DNA of 64,000 nucleotides from Vibrio sp. HA2012 (GTDB taxonomy: Bacteria; Pseudomonadota; Gammaproteobacteria; Enterobacterales; Vibrionaceae): contig NZ_PFXK01000001.1 of the NCBI RefSeq assembly GCF_002812955.1, positions 682,001 to 746,000 on the forward strand, written 5' to 3'. Below the pieces are notes generated by a model. It was not told the DNA's origin. It ran no database searches and saw nothing but the letters and a program-made list of their open reading frames with translations. Positions 45,517 through 56,125 of the stretch are shown piece by piece (within the stretch, counting starts at the first letter, position 1; every line of letters starts with the position of its first letter). The position numbers and the translations under genes were made by a program.

Positions 45517-46290
45517 CTAACGGGCAGAGAGAAAAAGTGTTCTGAAATTTTCAGTTGTTCTGGTAGCCACTTCCGTTAATGACAGTCCTTTCAGATGCGC
45601 AATATAGCTCGCGATTTCAACCACATAGGCAGGTTGGTTCTGTTTTCCCCGGTGAGGAACCGGTGCCAGATAAGGAGAGTCCGTTTCGATCAGCAACCTA
45701 TCCAGTGGTAACTGTTTTACGACTTCTTTCAGCTCACAAGCCTGGCGAAAAGTCACGATCCCGGACACAGAAATATAGAAACCGAGCTCCATAGCATGTT
45801 GAGCAAATTCCATGTCTTCAGTAAAACAGTGGATCACTCCACCACACTTTTCCGCATGACCATTTTTCAGGATGGCAAGTGTATCTTCCCGAGCATGTCG
45901 GGTATGAATAATCAGCGGTTTATTCAACTCGACCGCCATCTCCACCTGCTGCTGAAAACGAAGCTTCTGCAATTCAGCCGTTTCCGGCTGATAATGGTAA
46001 TCCAGACCGGTTTCACCTATCGCTACAACTTTGGGATGCTGGGCAAATCGGTGCATTTCATCCAGAGCAAAAGGGCTTTCGACATCCAGAGGATGAACCC
46101 CACAGGAAGCAAATACATTATCATAAGGCAAAATCATTTCGATCATACGGGGAAAGGCTTCGAGCGTCACTCCGACTGAAAGCATCTCAGTCACTTTTGC
46201 GTCTTTCGCCTTACGGATAACATCCCCGATACCTTCATGAAGTTCGGTATAGTCGAGCTTATCCAGATGGCAATGCGAATCTATAAACAT
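45517..46290 (-). CDS. ycfH: TatD-family metal-dependent hydrolase YcfH
   Basis: 257-residue TIM-barrel hydrolase of the TatD DNase family. Metal ligands are seen in [11 protein letters not shown] (HxH), AIGETGLDYHY (Glu), PLIIHTRHA (His), GGVIHCFTED (His) and LLIETDSPYLAPVPHRGKQNQP (Asp). The exact substrate of YcfH is unsettled; relatives are 3'-5' nucleases. The start overlaps the end of holB by ten bases, so it is the last gene of the tmk-holB unit. Confidence 0.95.
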   Translation of the reverse strand: MFIDSHCHLDKLDYTELHEGIGDVIRKAKDAKVTEMLSVGVTLEAFPRMIEMILPYDNVFASCGVHPLDVESPFALDEMHRFAQHPKVVAIGETGLDYHYQPETAELQKLRFQQQVEMAVELNKPLIIHTRHAREDTLAILKNGHAEKCGGVIHCFTEDMEFAQHAMELGFYISVSGIVTFRQACELKEVVKQLPLDRLLIETDSPYLAPVPHRGKQNQPAYVVEIASYIAHLKGLSLTEVATRTTENFRTLFLSAR

Positions 46291-47246
46291 ATGTCCTCAT
46301 GTAATTCTGTCAGCCAGTTGATTATTAAGAGTTCTGCATTTAATCCAGGAAAATGAACTAACTGATCTTGTATCTGATGCAGCTTACCTGCATACAGGAA
46401 TGCGGAGGCATACGGGACAAACTCAGCCAGTGTGTCACTGATATCACAGCGTCCCGTTTCCTTTATACCAAAATGAACTTTCTGCACATCTGCCAGTAAA
46501 ATAGCCAGCCAATCCAGGGAGGCATAGACATCATTATTCATCAGTTTCCAGCACTCCGAAAATACAGGGATAGGTGCCTTTAACTGGGTCATCAACTCAT
46601 ATTGAATATCAAGAAAACGCTGCCGGCTGCCATTATCAAAAAAAGCCAGAGCCTTAAGCGGAGCCCCTTTAGAGAGATGAATACCGTTGTAATCCACCGG
46701 ACTTTGTGTCTGAGACTGCAGCCAGCGATATGTTACCTCAGGCTCCGGTTCAGCGAGATGCCAACACTGACACCGGCTGATAATCGTCGGTAACAAACGG
46801 TTTTTCTTCCGGGACAACAGTATAAAAATACAGTTATCCGCCGGGGATTCCAGAGTCTTCAGTAACGCATTCGAAGCTGATTCGTTCATGGCCTCAGCCG
46901 GTGCAATAATAATGACTCGCCGACCACCAAGCTGAGATGACTCCTGCGCCCAGCGATTACCGAGACGGATCTGATCTACGATAATGGCTTTCCCTTCTTT
47001 CTCTGGCGTTATCCAGTGAATATCAGGATGGTTTCCCGATGCCACCAGTGAGCAGGAATGACAAAAACCACAGGGCTCTGAATCAGAATGAGTACAAACT
47101 AATGTATTTGAAAAGGTATCAACCAACTGGCGGATCCCCATCCCCTCAGCAGCACAACACAGCATCGCCCCCGGAACCCGGTTACCTTCAGACAGACTCT
47201 GCCACTGCCGCCATAACGGCTGTAGCCAGGGGTAAATGGTATTCAT
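46281..47246 (-). CDS. holB: DNA polymerase III subunit delta prime
   Basis: 321-residue clamp-loader subunit. The AAA+ fold is recognisable, with four zinc-binding cysteines in [15 protein letters not shown], the region [34 protein letters not shown] and [20 protein letters not shown] (SRC motif supplying the arginine finger). As in other delta prime subunits the P-loop is degenerate, so ATP is not bound. The ATG at 47246 overlaps the tmk stop as ATGA. Confidence 0.94.
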   Translation of the reverse strand: MNTIYPWLQPLWRQWQSLSEGNRVPGAMLCCAAEGMGIRQLVDTFSNTLVCTHSDSEPCGFCHSCSLVASGNHPDIHWITPEKEGKAIIVDQIRLGNRWAQESSQLGGRRVIIIAPAEAMNESASNALLKTLESPADNCIFILLSRKKNRLLPTIISRCQCWHLAEPEPEVTYRWLQSQTQSPVDYNGIHLSKGAPLKALAFFDNGSRQRFLDIQYELMTQLKAPIPVFSECWKLMNNDVYASLDWLAILLADVQKVHFGIKETGRCDISDTLAEFVPYASAFLYAGKLHQIQDQLVHFPGLNAELLIINWLTELHEDICL

Positions 47247-47884
47247 CCGTTCTCCTGCAGGCTGAGCCAATGTGAAAGCTTATGCCGGATATCGGCAGCC
47301 ACGGCATCGATAGTGTTTCCTGCATCCACAACTATCACCGTATCATCCACAGCGGCAAGTTCAAGGTAACGAGCACGAGTTCGTTCAAAGAAGCTAATAT
47401 CCATCTTTTCAATCCGATCCAGATCTCCCCGCCCTCGGGCTCTTTCCAGTCCGAGTTTAGGGTCAATATCCAGATACAAGGTGAGATCCGGTTTAAAGCA
47501 CCCGAGGGTGATCTCTTTCAGACTGGCCATTGTTTGCCCCTCAATCTGCCGGCCTCCTCCCTGATAAGCCTGAGAAGACATATCATGCCGATCACCCAGA
47601 ACCCATTCTCCACGATTCAGCGCTGGTTTAATGACATTCTCTACCAGCTGAACTCTGGCAGCATACATCAACAGCAACTCCGTCATATCTTGCAGTTGCT
47701 CACCATCGTGTTCCTCTTTAACCAGACTGCGCAGCTTTTCCGCCAGTCCGGTTCCGCCCGGCTCTCGGGTTCTAATCACCCCCGTAATGCCATGCTCAGC
47801 GAGTTCCTCAAGAATGGCATTCATTGCCGTACTTTTACCCGCACCTTCCAGCCCTTCTACCACGATAAATTTAGCTTTTGTCAT
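47243..47884 (-). CDS. tmk: Thymidylate kinase
   Basis: 213-residue cytosolic kinase making dTDP from dTMP. P-loop [43 protein letters not shown] and the lid-region [25 protein letters not shown] are as in gammaproteobacterial enzymes. I chose the ATG at 47884, which gives the same length as E. coli Tmk, over a GTG three codons upstream. It follows mltG by 16 bases. Confidence 0.97.
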   Translation of the reverse strand: MTKAKFIVVEGLEGAGKSTAMNAILEELAEHGITGVIRTREPGGTGLAEKLRSLVKEEHDGEQLQDMTELLLMYAARVQLVENVIKPALNRGEWVLGDRHDMSSQAYQGGGRQIEGQTMASLKEITLGCFKPDLTLYLDIDPKLGLERARGRGDLDRIEKMDISFFERTRARYLELAAVDDTVIVVDAGNTIDAVAADIRHKLSHWLSLQENG

Positions 47885-47900
47885 ACTTATCACTTTGCTG

Positions 47901-48917
47901 TTATTTGTTCTTTCTCAATTCTTTCAGATAATCACGCACGGCTCTGTTATGCTCAGTCAGTGTATTAGTAAAGACATGTCCTCCTTTACCACTGGCAACA
48001 AAATAGAGATAACGACTTTTCTCCGGATGCAGAGCAGCAATGATAGACGCCTTCCCTGCCATAGCAATGGGTGTCGGTGGGAGACCATTGATCATATAGG
48101 TATTGTATGGGGTTCGGGTTTGCAGATCTTTCTTACGGATATTCCCCGCATACGCATCACCCATACCATAAATGACTGTGGGGTCAGTCTGCAGACGCAT
48201 ATTGCGCTTTAAACGATTAACAAAAACGGAGGCCACTTTCTCTCGCTCAGAATCAAGAGCGGTTTCTTTTTCAATAATGGACGCTAATATCAGTGCTTCA
48301 TAAGCCGTTTTAATCGGTAAATCTTCCTGACGTTCATCCCAGTGTGCATCCAAAATTCGGGTCAGGTTCTGATTCGCTCGTTTTAACAACTGCAGATCCG
48401 TCATTCCTGCCGTGTAATGGTATGTTTCTGCTAAAAATAAACCTTCCAGCTTATCCTGCTCAATACCCAACCGCTGGGCTATTTCTTTTTCAGACAGCTG
48501 ATTGATTCGATGCTCCAGCATCTCGGCATCATTGAGAATCGTTCGCCAATCGCTGAAGCGGCTGCCTTCAACAAAGGTAATAGAGAACTGGTGTTCTTTA
48601 CCACGGGTAAGAAATTGCAGGGCATCTGCCAGAGTCATGCCCGGCTGAATCTGAAATGTTCCTGCTTTGACTCCCGTCAGTTCCGGCTTGACCCGGCTAA
48701 CAAACCGGGCATATTCTGATGCGTTTACCCAGCCTTTTTCACTGAACCGGACCAGAATCTTAGGAAAACTGGTTCCGCTTTTAATCGTGATCAGTTCAGG
48801 TTCAGATAGCTGTAATGGCTGATTGAGGTAAGCATCTACCTGTTGCCACACATACGTAACCGCTCCGGCAGTCATCACTGCAAAAAAAACAATACCTAAA
48901 AAAAGCTTTTTAATCAC
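47901..48917 (-). CDS. mltG: MltG, endolytic murein transglycosylase
   Basis: 338 residues. An N-terminal membrane anchor ([21 protein letters not shown]) is followed by a LysM-like part and the YceG/MltG catalytic domain, with [23 protein letters not shown], the catalytic glutamate in [18 protein letters not shown] and [22 protein letters not shown]. It cuts nascent glycan strands and so sets their length. The start overlaps the pabC stop by four bases (ATGA). Confidence 0.97.
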   Translation of the reverse strand: MIKKLFLGIVFFAVMTAGAVTYVWQQVDAYLNQPLQLSEPELITIKSGTSFPKILVRFSEKGWVNASEYARFVSRVKPELTGVKAGTFQIQPGMTLADALQFLTRGKEHQFSITFVEGSRFSDWRTILNDAEMLEHRINQLSEKEIAQRLGIEQDKLEGLFLAETYHYTAGMTDLQLLKRANQNLTRILDAHWDERQEDLPIKTAYEALILASIIEKETALDSEREKVASVFVNRLKRNMRLQTDPTVIYGMGDAYAGNIRKKDLQTRTPYNTYMINGLPPTPIAMAGKASIIAALHPEKSRYLYFVASGKGGHVFTNTLTEHNRAVRDYLKELRKNK

Positions 48918-49717
48918 AGATTATGATTCTCCTGAAAGTATCGGGTAACCGAGCCAACAGAAAAGGCCGAGAGTCCAATACGCACTACGGGTGCAACCCC
49001 CAACACTGAATTAGTCATAAACACTTCATCGGCGTTATGAATATGCTCAGGCAAAAAGTCACCGACCATAACGGTCAGACCACGTTTCGGAGCCTCCTGC
49101 AGAACAATACGCCGTATAACCCCCGAGACCCCACACAATTTCAAATCCGGTGTATATAGTGTCTGTCCTTTAAGCCAGAACAAATTTGCCATCGTAGTCT
49201 CGATAACGTTACCACGGATATCACACACAATACCGTCCTGCTCCCCTGAAGATTCCAGTTCAGCACGACACAATATCTGCTCCAGACGGTTATTGTGTTT
49301 ATGTCCGGCCAATAATGGGGTCAACCCCATTTTATGCTGGCACACGCCGAGTTCAACACCCTTATTTCTCCAGCAATGATACTGGTCAGGAAAAGGGAAG
49401 TGGCTAATTGTCACCAACGGCTCTTCAGCCCCGACAGGGTTATATCCCCGGCCACCAGCTCCCCGACTGATATGCAGTTTCAGCCCGGCCAGTTCTTCAT
49501 CTGATGCGGCCTGTTTTAACCAGGTGTTGATCTGTTCCCAGTCCGGCAATCGGATCCCCAGCAACACCAGACAATCCTGCATTCTTTCCACATGCAGCGA
49601 CCAGTTCTGTACCTCTCCTCTCCGGGTCAGCATCGTTGTAAAACAACCATCTCCATACTGGAATGAACGGTCAGACAGCGCCACCACTTTTGCTGGTTTT
49701 CCGTTAACCCAAAACAT
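48914..49717 (-). CDS. pabC: Aminodeoxychorismate lyase
   Basis: 267-residue PLP enzyme of the fold-IV aminotransferase family, which makes 4-aminobenzoate for folate. Landmarks: SDRSFQYGDGCFTTM, LKLHISRGAGGRGY, the PLP lysine in AGHKHNNRLEQILCRAEL, and ETTMANLFWLKG with CGVSGVIRRIVL. It overlaps mltG by four bases. Position between fabF and mltG is the conserved one. Confidence 0.94.
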   Translation of the reverse strand: MFWVNGKPAKVVALSDRSFQYGDGCFTTMLTRRGEVQNWSLHVERMQDCLVLLGIRLPDWEQINTWLKQAASDEELAGLKLHISRGAGGRGYNPVGAEEPLVTISHFPFPDQYHCWRNKGVELGVCQHKMGLTPLLAGHKHNNRLEQILCRAELESSGEQDGIVCDIRGNVIETTMANLFWLKGQTLYTPDLKLCGVSGVIRRIVLQEAPKRGLTVMVGDFLPEHIHNADEVFMTNSVLGVAPVVRIGLSAFSVGSVTRYFQENHNL

Positions 49718-49737
49718 AACTCTATCCCTGTAATAAG

Positions 49738-49779
49738 AATAAAAAACGGCTTAATGCTATGACATTAAGCCGTTTTAAA
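49738..49779 (-). terminator. Terminator after fabF
   Basis: AAAACGGCTTAATG pairs with CATTAAGCCGTTTT around a six-base loop; followed by TTTTTTATTC in minus-strand RNA, 20 bases past the fabF stop. Confidence 0.9.
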
Positions 49780-49795
49780 ACAGATCAAATAACGA

Positions 49796-51040
49796 TTAAA
49801 TCTTCTTAAAGATAAGTGATCCATTGGTGCCACCAAAACCGAATGAGTTACATAATGCATACTCAATGTCGACTTTACGTGCAATATGAGGAACCAAATC
49901 GATATCCTGACAGCCTTCATCCGGATTATCCAGATTGATGGTTGGCGGTACAATCTGGTCAACCAGAGTCATGGCTGTAATAATAGCTTCAACAGAGCCG
50001 GCAGCACCGAGCAGGTGTCCTGTCATTGATTTTGTTGAGGACACCAGTACTTTTTTCGCGGCATCGTCACCCAAAGCACGCTTAACGCCTCTCAACTCAG
50101 CCACATCACCCGCCGGAGTAGATGTGCCATGTGCGTTGATATAGCCGATTTGCTCACCGGAAATGCCTGCATCACGCATTGCAGCTTCCATAGCTAACGC
50201 ACCGCCAGAACCGTCCGTACTCGGAGCCGTCATATGGTACGCATCACCGCTCATACCAAAGCCAACCAGCTCACAATAGATCTTTGCTCCGCGGGCTTTC
50301 GCATGCTCATACTCTTCCAGAACCATGATACCGGCACCATCTCCCAGAACAAAACCGTCACGGTCTTTATCCCATGGGCGAGAAGCTTTCTGTGGCTCAT
50401 CATTGCGGGTAGACAATGCCTTAGACGCACCAAATCCCCCCATACCGAGTGGAGTCGATGCTTTTTCTGCGCCACCGGCGACCATGGCATCCGCATCGCC
50501 ATAGGCGATCATACGTGCCGCATGACCAATATTATGCAGACCTGTAGTACAAGCCGTAGAAATGGCAATATTTGGACCGCGCAATTTTTTCATAATAGAA
50601 AGCTGCCCGGCAATCATATTTACGATGGTTGAAGGCACAAAAAACGGGCTTATTTTACGCGGGCCTTTTTCTGTCAGGGCACTATGCCCTGCTTCAATCA
50701 GCCCCAGACCACCAATGCCTGAGCCGATAGCTGCACCTATACGGTGACAGTTTTCGTCCGTAATCTCCAGGCCAGAGTCGTTCAAAGCCTGAATACCAGC
50801 TGCAATACCGTACTGGATAAATAAATCCATCTTACGGGCATCTTTTTTGGACATATAATCTTCGCAGTTAAAGTCTTTCACTAAACCTGCAAAACGGGTT
50901 GAAAATTCGGTTGTGTCAAAATGTTCGATATTAACAATACCACTTTGACCTTCCAGCAGAGCTTTCCAGGCCGATTCAACGGTATTGCCCACCGGTGACA
51001 ACATACCCATACCAGTAACAACGACGCGACGCTTGGACAC
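49796..51040 (-). CDS. fabF: 3-oxoacyl-ACP synthase II
   Basis: 414-residue condensing enzyme of fatty acid elongation, also important for temperature-dependent chain choice. The catalytic triad is present: cysteine in [13 protein letters not shown] (about 164), histidines in [11 protein letters not shown] (about 304) and [13 protein letters not shown] (about 341). N terminus [19 protein letters not shown] is standard. It follows acpP, with a hairpin terminator in between. Confidence 0.97.
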   Translation of the reverse strand: MSKRRVVVTGMGMLSPVGNTVESAWKALLEGQSGIVNIEHFDTTEFSTRFAGLVKDFNCEDYMSKKDARKMDLFIQYGIAAGIQALNDSGLEITDENCHRIGAAIGSGIGGLGLIEAGHSALTEKGPRKISPFFVPSTIVNMIAGQLSIMKKLRGPNIAISTACTTGLHNIGHAARMIAYGDADAMVAGGAEKASTPLGMGGFGASKALSTRNDEPQKASRPWDKDRDGFVLGDGAGIMVLEEYEHAKARGAKIYCELVGFGMSGDAYHMTAPSTDGSGGALAMEAAMRDAGISGEQIGYINAHGTSTPAGDVAELRGVKRALGDDAAKKVLVSSTKSMTGHLLGAAGSVEAIITAMTLVDQIVPPTINLDNPDEGCQDIDLVPHIARKVDIEYALCNSFGFGGTNGSLIFKKI

Positions 51041-51095
51041 GATATTATTCTCCGGGATTGAAATTTTATGAGGGTAAATGAGTTTAGATAAAACT

Positions 51096-51119
51096 CAGGC
51101 GGTCAGAGATGACCGCCTG
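51096..51119 (-). terminator. Hairpin terminator between acpP and fabF
   Basis: CAGGCGGTC and GACCGCCTG form a 9-bp perfect stem, 11 bases past the acpP stop; in minus-strand RNA it is followed by AGTTTTATC. It probably yields abundant short acpP mRNA with partial read-through into fabF. Confidence 0.75.
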
Positions 51120-51130
51120 GAAGAGAACTA

Positions 51131-51364
51131 TTACTGAGCGCTGTTCACGTAGTCGATTGCAGCTTGAACAGTAGTGATTTTCTCAGCTTCTTCATCTGGG
51201 ATTTCAGTGTCGAATTCTTCTTCTAGAGCCATTACCAGCTCAACAGTATCTAGAGAATCAGCACCTAGGTCATCAACAAAAGAAGCTTCGTTTTTAACTT
51301 CTGCTTCGTCTACACCCAGCTGTTCAACAATGATCTTCTTTACACGTTCTTCGATGTTGCTCAT
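51131..51364 (-). CDS. acpP: Acyl carrier protein
   Basis: 77-residue carrier of acyl chains. The phosphopantetheine serine is in [20 protein letters not shown] (about residue 37). The protein is strongly acidic, as usual, and codon use looks optimised for high expression. A 166-base gap before it (51365-51530) should hold its own promoter, and a terminator follows. Confidence 0.98.
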
Positions 51365-51530
51365 TTTTTCTTTTCCTATACAGACTTCGCTTTATGCGAT
51401 GTTTTCCGTAGTTTATTCAAACTTTTGAAAGTTGCAAGACTGACCTTGCTGGTCAAACCACAAAATTTGCGAAATTAACCGAAATTACACACATTTTTGA
51501 CTTAAATCATGCACAATTTTTGCGCACAGC

Positions 51531-52265
51531 TTAAACCATGTACATGCCACCATTTACATGAAGTGTTTCACCTGTGATATAAGCAGCCTCCGGAGAAGCC
51601 AAAAATGCCACGGCTGAAGCAATTTCACGTGGGTCACCCAAACGACCAGCGGGCACCTGTGCTAGTGTAGCAGCTCGCTGTTCATCATTCAGTGCTTTAG
51701 TCATGTCAGTTTCAATAAAGCCCGGTGCAACCGTATTAACAGTTACTCCGCGTGAAGCAACTTCACGAGCCATTGACTTAGTAAAACCAATCACACCCGC
51801 TTTTGCCGCTGCATAATTGGTCTGACCGGCATTACCCATAGTTCCAACAACCGAACCTACATTAATGATACGACCGTTGCGTTTTTTCATCATACCGCGA
51901 AGTACCGCCTTTGACAGACGGAAGATAGAGGTCAGGTTGGTATCCATGATATCCGTCCACTCATCATCTTTCATACGCATCAACAGGTTATCGCGGGTGA
52001 TTCCTGCATTATTAACCAAAATGTCCAAACCACCAAATTCATCGCTAATAGTTTTTATGACAGTTTCAATAGATTCCGGTTGAGTCACATTTAATGCCAT
52101 ACCTTTGCCGTTTTCGCCAAGATATTCACTGATAGCCGCTGCACCATTTTCACTGGTTGCCGTACCGATAACAGTTGCACCACGTTCAACCAGCAATTCT
52201 GCGATTGCCCGGCCAATACCACGGCTGGCACCTGTTACTAAAGCAATTTTGCCTTCTAGATTCAT
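51531..52265 (-). CDS. fabG: 3-oxoacyl-ACP reductase
   Basis: 244-residue NADPH-dependent SDR enzyme for the first reduction in fatty acid elongation. Cofactor loop VTGASRGIGRAIAE, LVNNAGITRDNLLMRM, catalytic serine in INVGSVVGTMGN and the YxxxK in TNYAAAKAGVIGF are all seen. I chose the ATG at 52265 (MNLEGKIALVTG); the frame runs 12 codons further up without support. It is 19 bases past the fabD stop. Confidence 0.97.
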   Translation of the reverse strand: MNLEGKIALVTGASRGIGRAIAELLVERGATVIGTATSENGAAAISEYLGENGKGMALNVTQPESIETVIKTISDEFGGLDILVNNAGITRDNLLMRMKDDEWTDIMDTNLTSIFRLSKAVLRGMMKKRNGRIINVGSVVGTMGNAGQTNYAAAKAGVIGFTKSMAREVASRGVTVNTVAPGFIETDMTKALNDEQRAATLAQVPAGRLGDPREIASAVAFLASPEAAYITGETLHVNGGMYMV

Positions 52266-52284
52266 CTTTTTTTCTCTTAACGTA

Positions 52285-53208
52285 TTACTTAGCGGCTTCA
52301 AGAGAAGCTACATCATTTACAGCTGCTGCACTAAGCGTTTTTACAATTCGTTTTGTCAGACCGGTCAAAACCTTACCCGGACCGAACTCAAGCAGCGTAT
52401 CCACGCCATCTTCACTCATCTTCTGCACACCACCGGTCCAGCGCACAGGACTGTACAATTGACGTACCAGTGCATCCTTGATCTTGGCGGGATCCGTTTC
52501 TGCCATAACATCCACATTATTGATAACCGGAATGACAGGAGTATTAAATTCTATATCCTGCAGTGCAACGGCAAGTTTATCCGCAGCAGGCTTCATCAGT
52601 GCACAGTGTGAAGGCACAGAAACCGGAAGAGGAAGTGCACGTTTGGCACCGGCTTCTTTACACAAAGCACCGGCACGTTCTACCGCAGCTTTGTTACCGG
52701 CAATAACAACCTGTCCCGGAGAGTTAAAGTTTACAGGAGAGACAACTTCCCCCTGAGCAGCTTCTTCACATGCTTTAGCAATAACATCGTCATCCAGACC
52801 GATAATTGCATACATAGCACCCACACCGGCAGGTACCGCTTCCTGCATCAACTGACCCCGCAGTTCAACCAGCTTAATCGCTTGTTTAAAGTCAATAACA
52901 CCAGCACAAACCAACGCAGAATATTCACCAAGACTGTGACCCGCCAGAACCGCTGGCTGTTCTTGTCCCTGCTCTTGCCATACCCGCCAAACAGCCACTG
53001 AAGAGGCAAGAAGAGCGGGCTGAGTACGGAATGTCTGGTTCAAATCTTCCACCGGACCATTTTGGATCAGAGCCCACAGATCATAACCCAGAGCTTCTGA
53101 AGCTTCTGCAAATGTATTTCTTACCACATCGAATTGTTCGCCAAGCTCAGCAAGCATTCCAACTGCTTGTGATCCCTGGCCCGGAAATACGATAGCAAAC
53201 TTGCTCAT
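52285..53208 (-). CDS. fabD: Malonyl-CoA:ACP transacylase
   Basis: 307-residue enzyme that loads malonate onto ACP. The oxyanion glutamine is in FPGQGSQAVGM, the nucleophile serine in LAGHSLGEYSALV (about 92) and the histidine in SVPSHCALMKPA (about 201). Order fabH-fabD-fabG-acpP-fabF is the conserved one; a hairpin lies between fabH and fabD. Confidence 0.97.
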   Translation of the reverse strand: MSKFAIVFPGQGSQAVGMLAELGEQFDVVRNTFAEASEALGYDLWALIQNGPVEDLNQTFRTQPALLASSVAVWRVWQEQGQEQPAVLAGHSLGEYSALVCAGVIDFKQAIKLVELRGQLMQEAVPAGVGAMYAIIGLDDDVIAKACEEAAQGEVVSPVNFNSPGQVVIAGNKAAVERAGALCKEAGAKRALPLPVSVPSHCALMKPAADKLAVALQDIEFNTPVIPVINNVDVMAETDPAKIKDALVRQLYSPVRWTGGVQKMSEDGVDTLLEFGPGKVLTGLTKRIVKTLSAAAVNDVASLEAAK

Positions 53209-53239
53209 TATTCGTTTCCTTTAAGCAATAAATAAGTAA

Positions 53240-53259
53240 AAGCAGGCACCAGCCTGCTT
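53240..53259 (-). terminator. Hairpin between fabH and fabD
   Basis: AAGCAGGC-TGGT-GCCTGCTT in minus-strand RNA, followed by TTACTTATT, seven bases past the fabH stop. A weak terminator or attenuator inside the operon. Confidence 0.6.
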
Positions 53260-53265
53260 TATTAG

Positions 53266-54216
53266 TTAGAATTTGACCAGTGCAGAACCCCAGGTAAAAC
53301 CGCCACCAAAGGCTTCCAGAAGCATAGTCTGACCACGCTTAATCCTACCGTCACGAACGGCCTCATCGAGGGCTGTAGGAACGGTTGCTGCAGAAGTATT
53401 ACCATGTCTGTCCAGCGTTACAACCACCTGCTCCATAGGCAGCGCCAGTTTTTTTGCCGTTGCGGTAATAATGCGCATATTCGCCTGATGCGGAACCAAC
53501 CAATCTAGTTCACTGCGATCCATATCATTCAGAGCGAGTGTATCTTTCACCAGTTTAGCTAACTGAGTCACAGCAACTTTAAATACTTCGTTACCGGCCA
53601 TATACATCCATTTATTCACATCACCGCCACGTTCCGGAACGCCCAGACTCAGCAGGTCACCAAACTGACCGTCAGCATAGATATGTGTGGACAGAATACC
53701 TGGCTCTTCACTGGCTCCCAGAACCACGGCTCCGGCACCATCGCCAAACAGTATGATAGTAGAACGGTCTGTCGGTTCACAGGCCTTCGACAGAGCATCT
53801 GCCCCTATTACCAGTATATGCTTATACATACCGGATTTAATATATTGGTCTGCGACAGAAAGCGCATAAACAAAACCGGTACAGGCAGCAGCCATATCAA
53901 AAGCTCCGCAACCTTTGATCCCCAGTTTGTGTTGTACCTGACAGGCAGAAGACGGAAATGAATTTTCGCTGCTTGTGGTTGCCACAATGATCAGCTCAAT
54001 TTCGTCTTTATTGATTCCGGCCATTTCAATGGCTCTTTCAGCAGCGAGATGTCCCATATCAGCTATGGTTTCGTTCTCTGCTGCAATACGGCGTTCTTTG
54101 ATACCGGTACGAACGGTAATCCATTCGTCACTGGTATCGACCATTTTTTCCAGGTCTGCGTTTGTACGCACCTGCTCCGGCAAATAACTGCCTGTACCTA
54201 AAATTCTGCTATACAT
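53266..54216 (-). CDS. fabH: 3-oxoacyl-ACP synthase III
   Basis: 316-residue enzyme that starts fatty acid synthesis from acetyl-CoA and malonyl-ACP. The catalytic cysteine is in [14 protein letters not shown] (about 112), histidine in [11 protein letters not shown] (about 244) and asparagine in [12 protein letters not shown] (about 274). N terminus [19 protein letters not shown] is typical. It follows plsX by five bases. Confidence 0.97.
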   Translation of the reverse strand: MYSRILGTGSYLPEQVRTNADLEKMVDTSDEWITVRTGIKERRIAAENETIADMGHLAAERAIEMAGINKDEIELIIVATTSSENSFPSSACQVQHKLGIKGCGAFDMAAACTGFVYALSVADQYIKSGMYKHILVIGADALSKACEPTDRSTIILFGDGAGAVVLGASEEPGILSTHIYADGQFGDLLSLGVPERGGDVNKWMYMAGNEVFKVAVTQLAKLVKDTLALNDMDRSELDWLVPHQANMRIITATAKKLALPMEQVVVTLDRHGNTSAATVPTALDEAVRDGRIKRGQTMLLEAFGGGFTWGSALVKF

Positions 54217-54221
54217 GAAGA

Positions 54222-55247
54222 CTAATAATGCCTCTCGAGTAAAACTGCTTCCAAACGGTCACTAATACGGCTGGGGACTTGTCGTTTGACTTCGTGTACC
54301 GCCTCACCAATGGCATTGATAATAGCCGACACATCAGCGCTTCCATGACTTTTTATGACAATGCCGCGCAATCCTAGCAAACTTGCACCATTATACTGGT
54401 CGGGGTTCAGTGTTTTTAGTTCATTAAATAGCCCTGAAAACAATCTTCTTGCTATCCAGCCCCTTATACCTGATGCTGCCATATGAGACTTAATTCTTGC
54501 AATAAAAAGATGCGCGACACCTTCACAAGTCTTCAAACAAACATTTCCTACAAATCCATCACATACCACAACATCGGCAACATCATTAAGGATCTGATTC
54601 CCTTCGACGTAACCAATATAATTCACCTCGTCAGTCTGATTCAGCATTTCTGCACAGCGTTTCACCAGATCATTCCCTTTTATCTCTTCTTCTCCGATAT
54701 TAAGAATACCCACCTTTGCAGAGCGCCCAAGGTGCTGTTCTGCCAGAGCACTGCCCATAACAGCAAACTGAAACAGAGTATCGGCGTCACAAGAAACATT
54801 CGCCCCCAGATCCAACAACCAGATTTTGTTATTTTTTGCTGTAGGCAGGGCTGATACCAGTGCTGGTCGGTCGATCCCCGGCAAGAGTTTAAGACGAAAA
54901 CGGGATAACGCCATCAGGGCTCCCGTGTTCCCGCCACTGACACAAGCGTGAGCCTCTCCCCGCGCAACACTATCGATAGCCATACGCATGGAACTACCAT
55001 CGCTGTGACGAAGAGCAAACGAAGGTTTTTCGGTATTAGAAATGACCCGCTCACTATGCTGAACCAACAAGCGTCCGTCCGGCTTATAGTCAAGTAGGGA
55101 TAATTGAGATGTGATCAAATTCTGATCACCTGTGATGATCACTTTCAGCTCTGGGAAAAGCGACAGTGCCTGCACAACGGCAGGCACTGTAACGCGAGGA
55201 CCAAAATCCCCGCCCATTGCATCAAGTGCAACGGTAATACTTTGCAA
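54222..55247 (-). CDS. plsX: Phosphate acyltransferase PlsX
   Basis: 341-residue enzyme that turns acyl-ACP into acyl-phosphate for phospholipid synthesis. Landmarks: [12 protein letters not shown] at the N terminus, ASCVSGG-like stretch [39 protein letters not shown] and [12 protein letters not shown], all in order. The start lies nine bases past the rpmF stop, the conserved rpmF-plsX-fabH order. Confidence 0.97.
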   Translation of the reverse strand: MQSITVALDAMGGDFGPRVTVPAVVQALSLFPELKVIITGDQNLITSQLSLLDYKPDGRLLVQHSERVISNTEKPSFALRHSDGSSMRMAIDSVARGEAHACVSGGNTGALMALSRFRLKLLPGIDRPALVSALPTAKNNKIWLLDLGANVSCDADTLFQFAVMGSALAEQHLGRSAKVGILNIGEEEIKGNDLVKRCAEMLNQTDEVNYIGYVEGNQILNDVADVVVCDGFVGNVCLKTCEGVAHLFIARIKSHMAASGIRGWIARRLFSGLFNELKTLNPDQYNGASLLGLRGIVIKSHGSADVSAIINAIGEAVHEVKRQVPSRISDRLEAVLLERHY

Positions 55248-55256
55248 AGGTCAACC

Positions 55257-55427
55257 TTACTTGTTGATAACCTTTTTGCCACGGTAGTAACCGTCAGCAG
55301 TCACGTTGTGACGCAGGTGAGTTTCACCTGAAGTTGCGTCTACAGATAGTGCAACTGTAGTCAATGCATCGTGAGAGCGACGCATGCCACGCTTAGAACG
55401 TGTTTTACGGTTTTGTTGTACGGCCAT
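55257..55427 (-). CDS. rpmF: 50S ribosomal protein L32
   Basis: 56-residue basic ribosomal protein: [20 protein letters not shown], then [19 protein letters not shown] and a C-terminal [16 protein letters not shown] precedes the ATG at 55427. The C-terminal half lacks the zinc cysteines found in some L32 proteins, as in other gammaproteobacteria. It stands between yceD and plsX, the conserved place. Confidence 0.97.
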   Translation of the reverse strand: MAVQQNRKTRSKRGMRRSHDALTTVALSVDATSGETHLRHNVTADGYYRGKKVINK

Positions 55428-55481
55428 GGACCCTACTCCTTAGTAGTTTAGCTTAAAGACTGTTTGGCCAGACTGTAAAGA

Positions 55482-56009
55482 CTAGCGCTTTAAGTTTTTT
55501 AACACTTCAAATGGATTCGGTTTATCTTCCTTTACTACTTCTTCCGGAAGTTCCCCAAACACCATATTGGTCGAATCAACGCTGCAATCCGCATCGTCAT
55601 GCATTGCTACCTGAGGCAATCCAAGGATAAACTCGTCTTCAACCAGTTGTATGAGATCGACTTCACCGTACTCGTTCAGATCTACCAAATCGTACTCTTC
55701 CGGTGCATCCTCTTCACTTTTCTCACTATAATATGGAGTATAAGTAAATTGAACTTCACACTGATGTGTGAAAACCTCATTACAACGCTGACACTCTAAA
55801 TCGACTTCGACGTTAGCTTTACCAGAGATAACGACTAATCGCTGTTCATCCAGCCCAAAGGACAATGTGACTTCTGCGTCGCGTTTTACGCCTGCGACCG
55901 ATTCAGCTAAGCGCTTGAGTAGACTGGTCTGAATAACTCCAGAATAATCCAATCTTTTCTGAGCAGCTTTGGCCGGATCAACCGTGCGCGGAATTTTTAC
56001 CTTTTGCAT
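55482..56009 (-). CDS. yceD: YceD (DUF177), 23S rRNA accumulation protein
   Basis: 175-residue soluble acidic protein. The conserved core VDLECQRCNEVFTHQCEVQFTYTPYYSEK and EYDLVDLNEYGEVDLIQLVEDEFILGLP match the YceD/DUF177 family, which is required for normal 23S rRNA accumulation in E. coli and plants. The CxxC pair plus a later Cys may hold a metal. It starts the leftward rpmF-plsX-fab group; its promoter should lie in the 116-base gap shared with maf. Confidence 0.93.
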   Translation of the reverse strand: MQKVKIPRTVDPAKAAQKRLDYSGVIQTSLLKRLAESVAGVKRDAEVTLSFGLDEQRLVVISGKANVEVDLECQRCNEVFTHQCEVQFTYTPYYSEKSEEDAPEEYDLVDLNEYGEVDLIQLVEDEFILGLPQVAMHDDADCSVDSTNMVFGELPEEVVKEDKPNPFEVLKNLKR

Positions 56010-56125
56010 AGGGCGCGAATATTAGCTTTCTAATCAGAGATAGTCAAAGGAAATGGTAAAAAAGTTCCGCATTTTTATCAGTTCATTTATCATAGTCACC
56101 TTTCTCTGCCAGCAAACATTTTTCT

